From Sophora flavescens (taxonomy: Eukaryota > Streptophyta > Magnoliopsida > Fabales > Fabaceae), in assembly GCA_030762895.1 (NCBI GenBank), contig CM061067.1, positions 53,965,667 to 54,029,666 on the forward strand: 64,000 bases of DNA. The letters are read 5' to 3'. A program made the translations under genes and the position numbers. Below the pieces are notes generated by a model. That model made no database searches and was not told the origin of the DNA. It saw only the letters and a list, made by a program, of their open reading frames with translations. Numbering within the stretch: the first letter of the stretch is position 1; every line of letters begins with the position of its first letter. Positions 1-12,245 of this stretch are shown piece after piece.

Positions 1-2122
1 AATAGAGACTCTATGATTTTCTTGAAAACCGATCTATAAACTTAATGTTCATTAAGAGGATTAAGTTACAAGGTACATGGGTAAGTAGCACAGTAGTCAA
101 AGAAATGAATGTTTTTGCAGAAACTTATACACTTTTAACATCAGTTGTCTTCAACAACTGATGTTAAAATTGTTTTTAAAATAAAAAATATTTATTTTTA
201 ACGTCAGTTGTTTATACAATTGACGTTAAAAGTTTGATTTTTACTTCAGTTAAATAAATAGCTGACGTAAATAATCCTATATCCCTATCTGAAATGCCCT
301 ATTGTCACCCTTAATGCAGGTCACTCCATATAGTGCAGTTTATTTCTAAACTTTTTTTTAAACAAGTTTATTTTTAATCTTAATTAGTTAGCTTGAATTG
401 GTAAACAAGTTCTTGTACAAATTAAAATAAATAAACACTTAACATAAAACAAGTTATATATGTATAATCAAATCGTATCTCATTGAAGCGATTCATAAGT
501 TACAATTACATGATTAAAAGATAAAAAATTTCTGCAACATAGCCCTAAAATATAAAAAAGTTTGTGCTTCAACATCATTTTTTCTTCTCAGTCCTGTCCT
601 CAGAAACTCCAATTAATGGATGCATCTCCTCCCTCACTTGAATTCCATGATGCATCGCGCGTGAATCCACAGTCACTAGCAGCGAAAGCAAAGTGAAAGG
701 GATCTTTGCATCACCTCCTTCACTGGAATTCCTTGATGCATCGTCTTGAATCCACAGTCACTTACGGCCAAAGCAGAGTGAAAGGGATGACTGAGATGAA
801 ATAAAGTGAGGGAATCACATTACGTGATTTACACAACCTTACCATCCATGTTACGTGATTTACTCAACCTCAGAAGCTTTTTGACCATTAAGACAGAGAC
901 CTTTAAGTCTAGGTATAGGAAGAAATAACAAAAGTCTCAGAGCCATTTTGTGAAGGAATAGAAAACGCACGAAATATAGAGGAAAAGAAGAGGTCAGACA
1001 TGATGATACGAGAAAGAATGATACTTTATATAGAGAAGAGAGACTAGTTGATTTTCTTGAAAATTGATCTATAAACTTAATGCTCATTAAGAGGATTAGG
1101 TTACAATGTGCATGGGTAAGTAGCACGGTAGTCATGGGTAAGTAGCACGGTAGTCAAATGAATGAATGTTTTTGCAGAAACTTATACACTTTTAACGTCA
1201 TTTGTCTTCAACAACTGACGTTAAAAGTGTTTTTAAATAAAAAATTTATTTTAACGTCTGTTGTTTAATACAACCACGTTAAATAATGACTTTTAACGTC
1301 AGTTGCTTAAGAGAACTGACGTTAAATAAATGACCTTTAACGTCAGTTGTTAGAAACAATTGACGTAAAATGTTGTTTTATTTTTGGTTTTTGATTATAA
1401 CGTTTACACCCGCGTCTTCTACACTTCGCTCTGTACGTCTCTGTTCTTCTCTCTTCATCACGCTCACTCTCACTCTCAACTCTCACTCTCACTCTCACTC
1501 ATACTCTCACTCTCACTCTCACTCTCACTCTGCCCTAATCACGAGCTCATCTCCACCGCAACCACCGCGAGGGCTTCTTCGCCACCACTGTGAGGTACAC
1601 TCTTAACCCCTAACTCTGTCTTTCCCGCTCATTCTTTGCAATAACTTGACATCTCTCTTTCCCTTTACTGCACACTAACTTTCCTTGTCCCTCTTCTCCC
1701 AGTAACCACATCGAACGTTGGTCACCACTCGAGCTCCCCTCCCCACCACCACGCGAGCACCTATTTCTGGTGAGTCTTTAGGGCACATTTTTTTATTTTT
1801 GGTTTTGAGTGTATGTTGAAACTGTAGTCTCAGTAGTTGGAACTTGAAACTGTGAGTTTGAGTTGTTTGGAATGTCTCTATTTTTGGTTTTGAGTGTATG
1901 TTGCTATGCTGATTGGTCTATCACGGTCGTGATGCTCATCACGGCTAGGCCGTGATCAGTTCTGCCTGTGAGGGTCTGGTTCAGTTGGCACGTTACGACC
2001 GTGATGGACATCACTTCAAGGCCGTGACCAGTGCTTGGCAATCTTCAAAAACTAGTTTTCAATCTCCCGTATTGTCCTTATATTGGGTATATGTTTTGTA
2101 TATCTACAGAACCTATCTAGTT
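1..2122 (+). repeat. 5' subterminal repeats and leader of CACTA element A
   Basis: This non-coding stretch holds many direct and inverted copies of TAACGTCAGTTG (for example near 140-170, 200-235 and 1190-1365), often as hairpin pairs with short loops. Subterminal arrays like this are the transposase binding sites in En/Spm elements. Positions 1-230 and about 1030-1260 are near copies, so the 5' end carries an internal duplication. A (CTCTCA)-rich tract lies at 1459-1530. The stretch 1400-1770 looks like a transcribed leader with a GT donor after 1770. A palindromic CACGGTCGTGATG module lies at 1917-2036. The same order of parts occurs in reverse in element B at 12246-14500. Confidence 0.75.
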
Positions 2123-5100
2123 ATGGATCGTAGTTGGATGGTTTGTAAGCGCACTAGTGCTGAGTATTTGAAGGGGGTGGGAGAATTTATAGAATTTGCT
2201 CAAAGGAATGTTCCTAATAGTAATGGAATGTTCTGTTGTCCTTGTGTCAAGTGTTTGAATACGAGAAAATGTACGGTGAAGGATATATGTACTCATTTGA
2301 TTTGTGAAGGGATTTGCTTGAGTTATACAAGATGGATATGGCATGGTAATGTGTTGTTGAGTAGTACGGCAAGTGTCTCCCAAAGTGAGGACGTTGACGT
2401 AGATATGGAGGATGATCGAGTAGAGGACATGATCCGTGATATTGGACAAGAATCTTTTCATCGAGCTCATGTGTATGATAGGTTGTGCGGTGATGCGGAT
2501 AAGCCTTTATATCCAGGGTGTACTACTCATACACGGTTGTCGGCGGTGCTAAAATTGGTTTGTGTGAAGGCGAGAAATGGTTGGACCGATAAAAGCTTCA
2601 CGGAATTGCTTGAAGTGTTGAAAGACTTGCTTCCAGAGGACAACACATTGCCTGACTGTAACTATGAGGCCAAGAAGGTATTGTGTCCGATGGGTATGGA
2701 GTATAAGAAGATACACGCATGCCCCAATGATTGCATATTGTACACCGGTGTTCATGAAGACAATCACGATTGCCCCAAATGTGGGTTATCACGATACAAA
2801 ATGAAGGGTGGTTATGATGATGATGATCTTGATGATGTGAGAAAAAAGGGTCCTCCTGCGAAGGTGTTGTGGTATCTTCCAATAATTCCAAGGTTCAAGC
2901 GATTGTTTGCCAATGCGAAAGATGCGAAGAATCTTAGATGGCATAATGATGAGAGGAAACGTGATGGAAAGGTTCGTCATCCTGCTGATTCTATGCAATG
3001 GAAGAATATTGATACTATGTTTCCGGATTTCGCCGATGAGCCAAGAAACCTAAGGCTTGGACTTGCTACTGATGGAATGAATCCTTATGGTAACATGAGT
3101 AGTATTCATAGTTTATGGCCCGTTCTATTGATAATTTACAACCTGCCCCCTTGGTTGTGCATGAAGCGCAAATACATGATGTTGTCTATGATGATTTCGG
3201 ACCCAAAGCAACCGGGAAATGACTTAGATGTTTATCTAAGTCCCTAGATTGAAGACTTGAAAACACTGTGGGTGGAAGGTGTTGATGTAGTTGATGGGTA
3301 TTCTCATGAGACTTTCAAGCTTCGTACCATGTTATTTTGCACCATCAACGACTTTCCAGCATACGGTAACTTGTCCGTGTACAGTGTCAAGGGGCATAAA
3401 GCATGCCCTATATGTGAAGAAGGCACATGCTACACTCAGTTGCATCATGGAAAGAAGACGGTTTACCTTGGGCATCGGAGATTTCTTAGACGTGATCACC
3501 CATATCGTAAGATGAAAAAAGCTTTTAATGGATGCCAAGAGACAGAAGAAGCTCCGGCGGCCTTAATTGGAGAGCAGGTTTATCAGAGGGTAAAGGGCAT
3601 CGATGTTATATTCGGCAAGTCCAAAAAGAAAGGTAAAGCTGCTGAGAAAAACATCTGGAAGAAGATGTCGATATTCTTTGATCTTCCATACTGGCGTAAG
3701 CTTGATGTCAGACACTGCATTGATGTGATGCATGTGGAGAAAAATGTGTGTGATAGTGTGAGCAGGATGCTTCTCAATATTCAGGACAAGACAAAGGATG
3801 GTGTCAATGCTCGTCTCGACCTCGTTGCTATGGGTATACGAGAGCAGTTAGCTCCAGCTGTTGAGGATGGTAAGCGGACTTATTTGCCGCCAGCATGTCA
3901 TACTTTGTCAAAAAAAGAGACAAAGTTTCTGTGGGTGTCTTCAGGGCATCAAAGTTCCACATGGTTACTCTTCAAATATGAAGAGGCTTGTCTCTAGTGA
4001 TCTTAAATTGGTTGGCTTAAAGTCTCATGATTGTCACATCTTGATGCAACAACTTGTGCCCGTTGCTATTCGTGGTATTGCTCCAAAAAATGTGAGACAT
4101 GCCATTACTCGGTTGTGCTCATTCTTCAATTCTATATGTAGCAAAGTTGTTGACCCCCGTATGTTCGATGACTTGGAAGTTGAGGCTGCTACAATCTTGT
4201 GCCAATTGGAGATGTATTTTCGTCCTTCCTTTTTCAACATAATGGTTCACTTAATTGTTCATTTGGTGAGGGAGATTAGATTATGTGGGCCGGTTTTTTT
4301 GAGATGGATGTACCCAGTTGAGCGCTACATGAAAATCTTGAAAGGGTCGTGAAGAATCCTCATCTTTCGGAAGCATCTATTGTTCAAAGGTATGTTGCAG
4401 AAGAAGCTATTGAGTTTTGTTCGGACTACCTTCATAACACGGATCCTATAGGGGTTCCTAAGCCTCGGCATGATGAGATCAGATGTCAAGGTAAGGGTAC
4501 ACATGGCTTAAGAATTAATAGCAAGGGTCGGGAGGAAGTGCTTCAAGCACATTTGTATGTATTGAACAACATCGATTGTGTTCAGTCTTTCTTATTTGAA
4601 CATAAAAGAAAAGTCAATCAAGAAAACCCTCGAATGAGCGAAAGGTGGTTGTTGAACAAGCATAACAAGAGTTTCTTACCATGGTTCAAGGAAGAAATGC
4701 TTAAGGATGGTAGTACTGCTTCAGATGACGTAAGATGGCTAGCACGTGGGCCTAGTCATATGTTGGAGCGGATACGACATAAATAACTTTTCCTTTTATA
4801 CAAAGGAACAAGATAACAAGAGTACCATGCAAAATTGTGGGGTTATGATCGTGGCTGAAGCAATGCACTTCTCTAGTGCAAAGGTCACAAAACCAGTTAA
4901 AGCACCGACACCTTACTTTGGATATATTGAAGATATTTGGGTGCTCGATTACACTAAGCTTACGGTGCCGGTTTTTAAATGCAAGTGGGTTGATAGTAAC
5001 GGTGGTGTAGAAACCGATGAATTGGGGTTCACATTGGTAGACCTCAACAAGTTAGGTCATATAAATGAGCCTTTCATAATGGTTCCCAAGCAAAACAAGT

Positions 5101-5311
5101 GTTCTACATCACTGATCCTTATAACAAAAGGTTGTTCGTGGTTCTCCAAGGAAAAAGCATGTATAATGGTAGTGATGAAAATCAAGATTCAAATCTTGAT
5201 ATTCCTGAGACTCCTTCTTTTTCAACAAACATGCCTACTATAATCGAGGAGACACAGGTGGACGATGTACATGCCACTCATGATGATCATCACGAAGGGA
5301 TATTGATATAG
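2123..5311 (+). pseudogene. Tnp2-type CACTA transposase of element A, broken
   Basis: The start is ATG at 2123, giving MDRSWM. The N-terminus is a transposase-associated domain (residues about 3-75) with CCPCVKC cysteines. It is followed by a Tnp2 domain with paired CxxC motifs (CPNDC, CPKCG), the run DGMNPYGNMSS, then DUF4218-like and DUF4216-like C-terminal parts ending at GILI. The encoded protein would bind element ends and catalyse cut-and-paste transposition in the nucleus. Alignment with the sister copy in element B shows a stop at 3245-3247 (TTG to TAG) and frame changes near 3915, 4345, 4760 and 5090. The gene is therefore a pseudogene and more decayed than the B copy. An intron may lie upstream of the ATG. 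Family assignment is firm; exact frameshift positions are approximate. Confidence 0.9.
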
Positions 5312-5415
5312 GTAGTTTAAACTTAGTATACATTTATTTTTATTTATACTTCTGCATTTATTTTGAGTTATAACCTATGTTAATAAATATATATTGTTTC
5401 TAAATAGGCATACAT

Positions 5416-8397
5416 ATGGATCAGTCGGATAACCCACATGCACGGGAGGACACTGTGGGGCCTACACAGGACCCGATTGCGCCTACGCCTGATTCTAGTG
5501 TAAGTTTACATGTTATATACTATATTTAGTCCTTCTTTTTAATGTAAGTTTATAATGTTACAACCCTCTATTTTATCATTTTTTTTTGTCCATACAGACA
5601 TCACAAGCTCATAGGAAACGGGGTAGAGGAGCCACGACGTTGAAGAAACTAGAGAAGGACGGGCAAAGCGGACAGAAGCTTGAGGTGTCCTTCGATGCTA
5701 ATCTAAATGCCCAGGGACCCCGTGCTAAAGAATTTAATAAGTGGGTGTTTCTACTGGCGAAGCAAAGACGTAAGCATCAACTACAACCACTGGAATGACG
5801 TTCCACAGAATGTTAAGGATCAGATTTGGGAGGCTATCATGGTATTTTACCTTTACATTCGTTTGATTTACATTATTAGATAATTATCCGAGTTATAATC
5901 CATCCAGTTGTTATATATTTAATGTGTAGGTAGCTTGGACTGTGCCAAATGATGAGGATCATCGTCATAAATGTATGAAAATGGCATCAAAGCGTTGGAA
6001 TGGGTTCAAGCATGATCTTACCAGGTACTATGTAGTTGGGAAGAAGTGGCTTGATAAAATGTTCTCGGATTATCCCTGGATTGATCAGGATACTTGGGAT
6101 ATGTTTGCTAGGAGTCGACATGATGGAGAATTTCAGGTTGGTTGATTAAGTTAATTATGTATGCTTCTTATAGATCATTTAACTGTATTTAATTATGTGT
6201 ATTTGTTTGAATAGGCTAAGGCAGATAAGGGACGACAGAATCAGGCGAAGAACGTCCACCGCCACACCATGTCTCAGGGTGGGTACCAGACTCGGATCGA
6301 GGAGATGATGGCGGATAGGCTGAGGGTGAAGCAGGAAGAGCACTCTGCTAGGAATGAAAGAGGGGAGGTGCCTGAGGGCACACCATTAAGTCCTCCGTCG
6401 GACATCGACCACGAGGATGTCTGGTTAGCCGGCCGCATGACAAAGACGGGATCTTTTAAAGTTGATGCCACTCGCGAAGTGGCAGATAAGATTGTAAATA
6501 AATAATTAACTTGATTTCAATTGATATTTGTATAGATATTTTTAACACTTTTCACTTGCACGTTTTTTCATTTTTTCATTGTAGATGGATCTTAAAGCAC
6601 AATCCTCCCAGGGCTCATTCATCCCTTCTGGACGGCGGGACGTCTTGATGACTGCTCTAGGCAAGAAACAACATCCTGGTCGGGTTATCGGTGTTCCTGG
6701 GAACGTGACCATCAAATAATATTATAGCAATTCTGCTTAACGAAAGCGGGTGGTCGATGAAGCATCAATTTTGGATGACATTACTCAGCACCTCATCTCC
6801 AACCTTGCTATTACAACACATCTGATGCAAAGCTTAATATCCAACCCAGAATTCAAGCAGGCTCTTTTCAGAGAGCTTTCCTCCGTCGGTTCATCCCAGG
6901 ACACCGCAGGGCATGCCAACCCTTCACATGTGAGCACAAAAGAGAGTTATAGTAGGGCACATGTGGAGGACGATGAGTTGGCAGCTAGGGAGAGGGAGTT
7001 GGAAGTCCAACGCCATGAGCTTGAGTTGGAAATGAAGAGGCGTGAGCTTGAGTTGGACTTCAAACGACGTGAGCTCGAAATGTTAACAAAGGTATGTATT
7101 CATTATTAATGTCCAAATTAGTCAAATAATTACTTGTGTTTTTTTTAATTATAAACAACTTATCTATTTTATTTTTCCTAAATTGAAGGCCAAGTCGACG
7201 TCGGTGTCGCTGTCACCTATCACTCGTTTGTTCTCACTTGGTGAGGTATATGCGTTTGAGATTTTTGAATGTCCATTGGAGCACGATGGATGGGTGGCAC
7301 GCCCAAATCAACGGAGGATATTTTCCTTATGCGGTGAAGATCTCGGGCACGCCTGCAGAAATAACGTCTGGATGGCCAGCACGGTTTTGAGTCTCTGGTG
7401 CACATAAGTTAATTTTAATTTTATAACTTATTTATTTTTGGTATTTTTCCATTTAATAATTTATTTTAATTTCAATATATATATATTATGTAATTAACAT
7501 CCACACCTTTTCATATCTTAGGTATCTCCATCATCTTCAGCTTGATAAGGGCGTTGCATCAGTTTACGGCTTCTTAGATCCGTCAATCCTTGTGCCCCAA
7601 TTCTTTGCTGGTGATGCATTTAGTAAATACATAGGGAACTTGTTGGGAGACAATCAGAAAGAATTATATCTGGCTCCCTACTGTATGAAAAACCATTGGC
7701 AGTTGTTCGTACTTCACCCGTCTAGGCATACTGTCATACTCTTATGCTCTCTCCACCAAAAGCTGCCACAGGAGGTGGTGGAAGCTGTAAATAAGTAAGT
7801 AACTAATCTTAAATTTAATTTAAGTTTTAATATAAGTTGTTTTTAGTTTATTACACACATGATATATGAATTTGTTAATTGACATGATTATTTGTTTATG
7901 ATAGCGTGCTGAAGGCGAGTAGCATAAGTTGCGCCAACGGGAGAAGTAGGACTTCTAAGGTTAAAGCAAATCCTGAATGGACCATCCTCAAGGTTTGGTA
8001 GTTTATTTATAAAATAATTAATATTATAATTACTAATTTATATGTATATTCAACTGACATTGAAATTAATTTTGTTTGTAGTCACGATTTCAACCTGACG
8101 GGTCGTCGTGCGGCTATTATATGATGCTTCATATGCTGAACATAATCTCCACATCTATTACAGATGGATGGAATAAGGTAATATTTAAACAACTTGTTAA
8201 ATTGTATATTATAGTTTTGAAGATGACTTGCGTTAATGTTATTGTTATTATTTGAACGTGTGTAGGCATTTAATGACCAATCGCCTCTTCAAGAAGATGA
8301 GTTTAGAGACTTGAGGATGCGCTTAGCTGAATTATTCTTCAAGTATACGGCTGAAAAAGGAATTGACAAGATACCTCCGCAATACTTAGATGAATAG
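5416..8397 (+). pseudogene. Second CACTA gene: plant transposase (Transposase_24-like) plus Ulp1 protease domain
   Basis: Ten exons can be traced with GT..AG borders: 5416-5499, 5598-5841, 5930-6136, 6215-6493, 6585-7091, 7189-7397, 7522-7794, 7905-7992, 8082-8177 and 8266-8397. The N-terminal half has the conserved run KMASKRWNGFKHDLT seen in Ptta/En/Spm accessory proteins. A coiled coil rich in E and R follows (about 6970-7090). The C-terminus is a C48 (Ulp1-like) protease: NHWQLFVL supplies the catalytic His and PDGSSCGYYM the catalytic Cys. Plant CACTA and MULE elements often carry such SUMO-protease-like domains; their role in transposition is unclear. Defects are a frame change near 5760 and TAA codons at about 6716 and 6739. 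The gene lies about 100 bp after the transposase stop. Confidence 0.82.
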
Positions 8398-8437
8398 TTT
8401 TATTGTTAGACTTTAGAAACTAATTAATAACATGTAT

Positions 8438-8438
8438 G

Positions 8439-8489
<51 letters not shown>
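8438..8489. repeat. (TA)n microsatellite, insertion site of CACTA element B
   Basis: A TA dinucleotide run ends exactly where the CACTGGTG terminus of element B begins. The other side of B resumes with TGTGTATATATA and a second TA tract at about 14860-14921, so B landed inside a TA-rich part of element A. Confidence 0.9.
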
Positions 8490-8492
<3 letters not shown>

Positions 8493-9040
8493 TGGTGCAA
8501 TAAGTGCTTTTTACGTCAGTTAAAATTGATTTTTTACGTCAGAATACTAACTGACGTAAATACAGCTGACGTTAAAAGTTTAACTTTTAACGTCAGTTGA
8601 GAACTGACGTTAAATATAACACTATTAACATTGGTTCTTTAACACAACTAACGTTAATTTTGTCTTTAACAAAACCGACGTAAATTTTGTTAAAACTAAC
8701 GTCAATTGTTATCAAGAACTGACGTTAAAGGTCTTAATTTTAACGTCAGTTGTAATAAACAACTGACGTTAATAGTGTACTGTATATTTTTATAAAATAC
8801 TTTTAACGTCAGTTGTATCATACAACTGACGTTAATAGTATTTTATTTTTTTTAAATTCAGTTTTAAAATATCACTCCCCTAAGCCATCCCTGCATTCAG
8901 TAAATATCCCAGTAACACAGAATATCACACACATTACAGAATTGCAAAGGAAAAATGGAACAATGATCCATATGTATGCCTGTTCAAAACAATATATATT
9001 TATTAACATAGGTTATAAATGTATAATAAGTTTTAACTAC
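8490..9040 (-). repeat. 3' subterminal repeat array of CACTA element B
   Basis: Non-coding. At 8510-8850 there are more than a dozen copies of the AACGTCAGTT motif in both orientations, many forming hairpins such as AACGTCAGTTG..CAACTGACGTT. The segment 8850-8965 matches the 3' end of element A at 15000-15110. The segment 8966-9040 matches the spacer between the two genes of A. The join at about 8961-8970 is a deletion junction. Confidence 0.85.
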
Positions 9041-12000
9041 CTATATCAATATCCCTTCGTGATGATCATCACGAGTGGCATGTACATCGTCCACCTGTGT
9101 CTCCTCGATTATAGTAGGCATGTTTGTTGAAAAAGAAGGAGTCTCAGGAATATCAAGATTTGAATCTTCATTTTTATCACTACCATTATACATGCTTTTT
9201 CCTTGGAGAACCACGGACAACCTTTTGTTAGAAGGATCAGTGATGTAAAACACTTGTTTTGCTTGGGAAGCCATTATGAAAGGCTCATTTATATGACCTA
9301 ACTTGTTGAGGTCTACCAATGTGAACCCCAATTCGCCGGTTTGTAAACCACCGTTACTATCAACCCACTTACATTTAAATACCGGCACCGTAAGCTTAGT
9401 GTAATCGAGCACCCAAATATCTTCAATATATCCAAAGTAAGGTGTCGGTGCTGTAACGGGTTTTGTGTCCTTTGCATTAGAGAAGTGCATTGCTTCGGCC
9501 ACGATCATAACCCCACTATTTTGCATGGTACTCTTGTTATCTTGTTCCATTGTATAAAAGGAAAAGTTATTTATGTCGTATCCGCTCCAACATATGACGT
9601 TGAAGTTAGGCCCACGTGCTAGCCATTTTACGTCATCAGAAGCAGTACTACCATCCTTAAGCATTTCTTCCTTGAACCATGGTAAGAAAGTCTTGTTATG
9701 CTTGTTCAACAACCACCTTTTTCTCATTTGAGGGTTTTCTTGATTGACTTTTCTTTTATGTTCAAATAAGAAAGGCTGAACACATTCGATGTTGTTCAAT
9801 ACATACAAATGTGCTTGAAGCACTTCCTCCCGATCCTTGCTATTAATTCTTAAGCCATGTGTACCCTTACCTTGACATCTGATCTCATCATGTCGAGGCT
9901 TAGGAACCCCTATAGGATCCGGGTTATGAAGGTAGCCCGAACAAAACTCAATAGCTTCTTCTGCAACATACCTTTGAACAATAGATGCTTCCGGACGATG
10001 AGGATTCTTCACGTACCCTTTCAAGATCTTCATGTAGCGCTCAACTGGGTACATCCATCTCAGAAAAACCGGCCCACATAATCTAATCTCCCTCACCAAA
10101 TGAACAATTAAGTGAACCATTATGTCGAAAAAGGAAGGAGGAAAATACATCTCCAATTGACACAAGATTGTAGCAGCCTCAACTTCCAAGTCATCCAACA
10201 TACGGGGGTCAACGACTTTGCTACATATATAATTGAAGAATGAGCACAACCGAGTAATGGCATGTCTCACATTTTTTGTAGCAATACCACGAATAGCAAC
10301 GGGCAGAAGTTGTTGCATCAAGATGTGACAATCATGAGACTTCAAGCCAACCAATTTAATATCACTAGAGACAAGTCTCTTCATATTTGAAGAGTAACCA
10401 TGTGGAACTTTGATGCCCTGAAGACACCCGCAGAAACTTTGTCTCTTTTTTTTTGACAAAGTATGACATGCTGGCGGCAAATAAGTCCGCTTACCATCCT
10501 CAACAACTGGAGCTAACTGCTCTCGTATACCCATAGCAACGAGGTCGAGACGAGCATTCACACCATCCTTTGTCTTGCCCTGAATGTTGAGAAGCATCCC
10601 GATCACACTATCACACACATTTTTCTCCACATGCATCACATCAATGCAAGTTATCGACATCAAGCTTGCGCCAGTATGGAAGATCAAAGAATATCGACCT
10701 CTTCTTCCATATGTTTTTCTCAACAGCTTTACCTTTCTTTTTGGACTTGCCGAATATAACATCTATGTCCTTTACCCTCTGATAAACCTGCTCTCCAATT
10801 AAGGCCGCCGGCGCTTCTTTTGTCTCTTGGCATCCATTAAAAGCTTTTTTCATCTTACGATATGGGTGATCACGTCTAAGAAATCTCCGATGCCCAAGGT
10901 AAACCATCTTCTTTCCATGATGCAACTGAGTGTAGCATGTGCCTTCTTCACATATAGGGCATGCTTTATGCCCCTTGACACTGTACCCGGACAAGTTACC
11001 GTATGCTGGAAAGTCGTTGATGGTGCAAAATAACATGGCACGAAGCTTGAAAGTCTCATGAGAATACCCATCAACTACATCAACACCTTCCACCCACAAC
11101 GTTTTCAAGTCTTCAATCAAGGGACCTAGATAAACATCTAAGTCATTTCCCGGTTGCTTTGGGCCCGAAATCATCATAGACAACATCATGTATTTGCGCT
11201 TCATGCACAACCAAGGGGGCATGTTGTAAATCACCAATGTAACAGGCCATGAACTATGAATACTACTCATGTTACCATAAGGATTCATTCCATCCGTAGC
11301 AAGTCCAAGCCTTAGGTTTCTTGGCTCATCGGCGAAATCCGGAAACATAGTATCGATATTCTTCCATTTAATAGAATCAGCAGGATGGCGAACCTTTCCA
11401 TCACGTTTCCTCTCATCATTATGCCATCTAAGATTCTTCGCATCTTTCGCATTGGCAAACAATCGCTTGAACCTTGGAATTATTGGAAGATACCACAACA
11501 CCTTCGCAGGAGGACCCTTTTTTCTCACATCATCAACATCATCATCATCATCACCACCCTTCACTTTGTATCGTGATAACCCACATTTGGGGCAATCGTG
11601 TTTGTCTTCATGAACACCGGTGTACAATATGCAATCATTGGGTCATGCGTGTATCTTCTTATACTCCATACCCATAGGACACAATACCTTCTTGGCCTCA
11701 TAGTTACGGTCAGGCAATGTGTTGTCCTCCGGAAGCAAGTCTTTCAACACTTCAAGCAATTCCGTGAAGCTTTTATCGCTCAAACCATTTCTCGCCTTCA
11801 CACAAACCAATTTTAGCACCGCCGACAACCGTGTATGAGTAGTACACCCTGGATATAAAGGCTTATCCGCATCACCGCACAACATATCATACACATGCGC
11901 TCGATGAAAAGATTCTTGTCCAATATCACGGATCATGTCCTCTACTCGATCATCCTCCATATCTACGTCAACGTCCTCACTTTGGGAGACACTCACCGTA

Positions 12001-12245
12001 TTACTACTCAACAACATATCACCATGCCATATCCATCTTGTATAACTCAAGCAAATCCCTTCACAAATCAAATGAGTACGTATATCCTTCACCGTACATT
12101 TCCTCGTATTCAAACACTTGACACAAGGACAACAGAACATTCCATTACTATTAGGAACATTCCTTTGAGCAAATTCTATAAATTCTCCCACCCCCTTCAA
12201 ATACTCAGCACTAGTACGCTTACAAACCATCCAACTACGATCCAT
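9041..12245 (-). pseudogene. Tnp2-type CACTA transposase of element B, nearly intact
   Basis: Read from ATG at 12245 down to the stop at 9041. The order of parts is as in A: transposase-associated domain (MDRSWM, CCPCVKC), Tnp2 core (about 11630-11130) with DGMNPYGNMSS, DUF4218-like region with SFCGCLQGIKVPHGYSS, then a DUF4216-like region. Only two lesions are clear from comparison with A: a TGC to TGA stop at 11643-11645 and a frame change near 10655-10660 in the run before CIDVMHVEKN. Otherwise about 1065 codons are open. The product would act at CACTA ends. This copy is younger than A by position (it sits inside A) and by its smaller number of lesions. Confidence 0.92.

Noticed and set aside
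1370..1606. Open frame with a long Ser-His repeat
   Set aside because: It is a translation of a CTCTCA microsatellite in the transposon leader and has no codon-level signal.
8500..8850. Regular hairpin repeats that could suggest a CRISPR array
   Set aside because: Units vary in spacing and orientation, have no unique spacers, and lie at the ends of a plant CACTA element.
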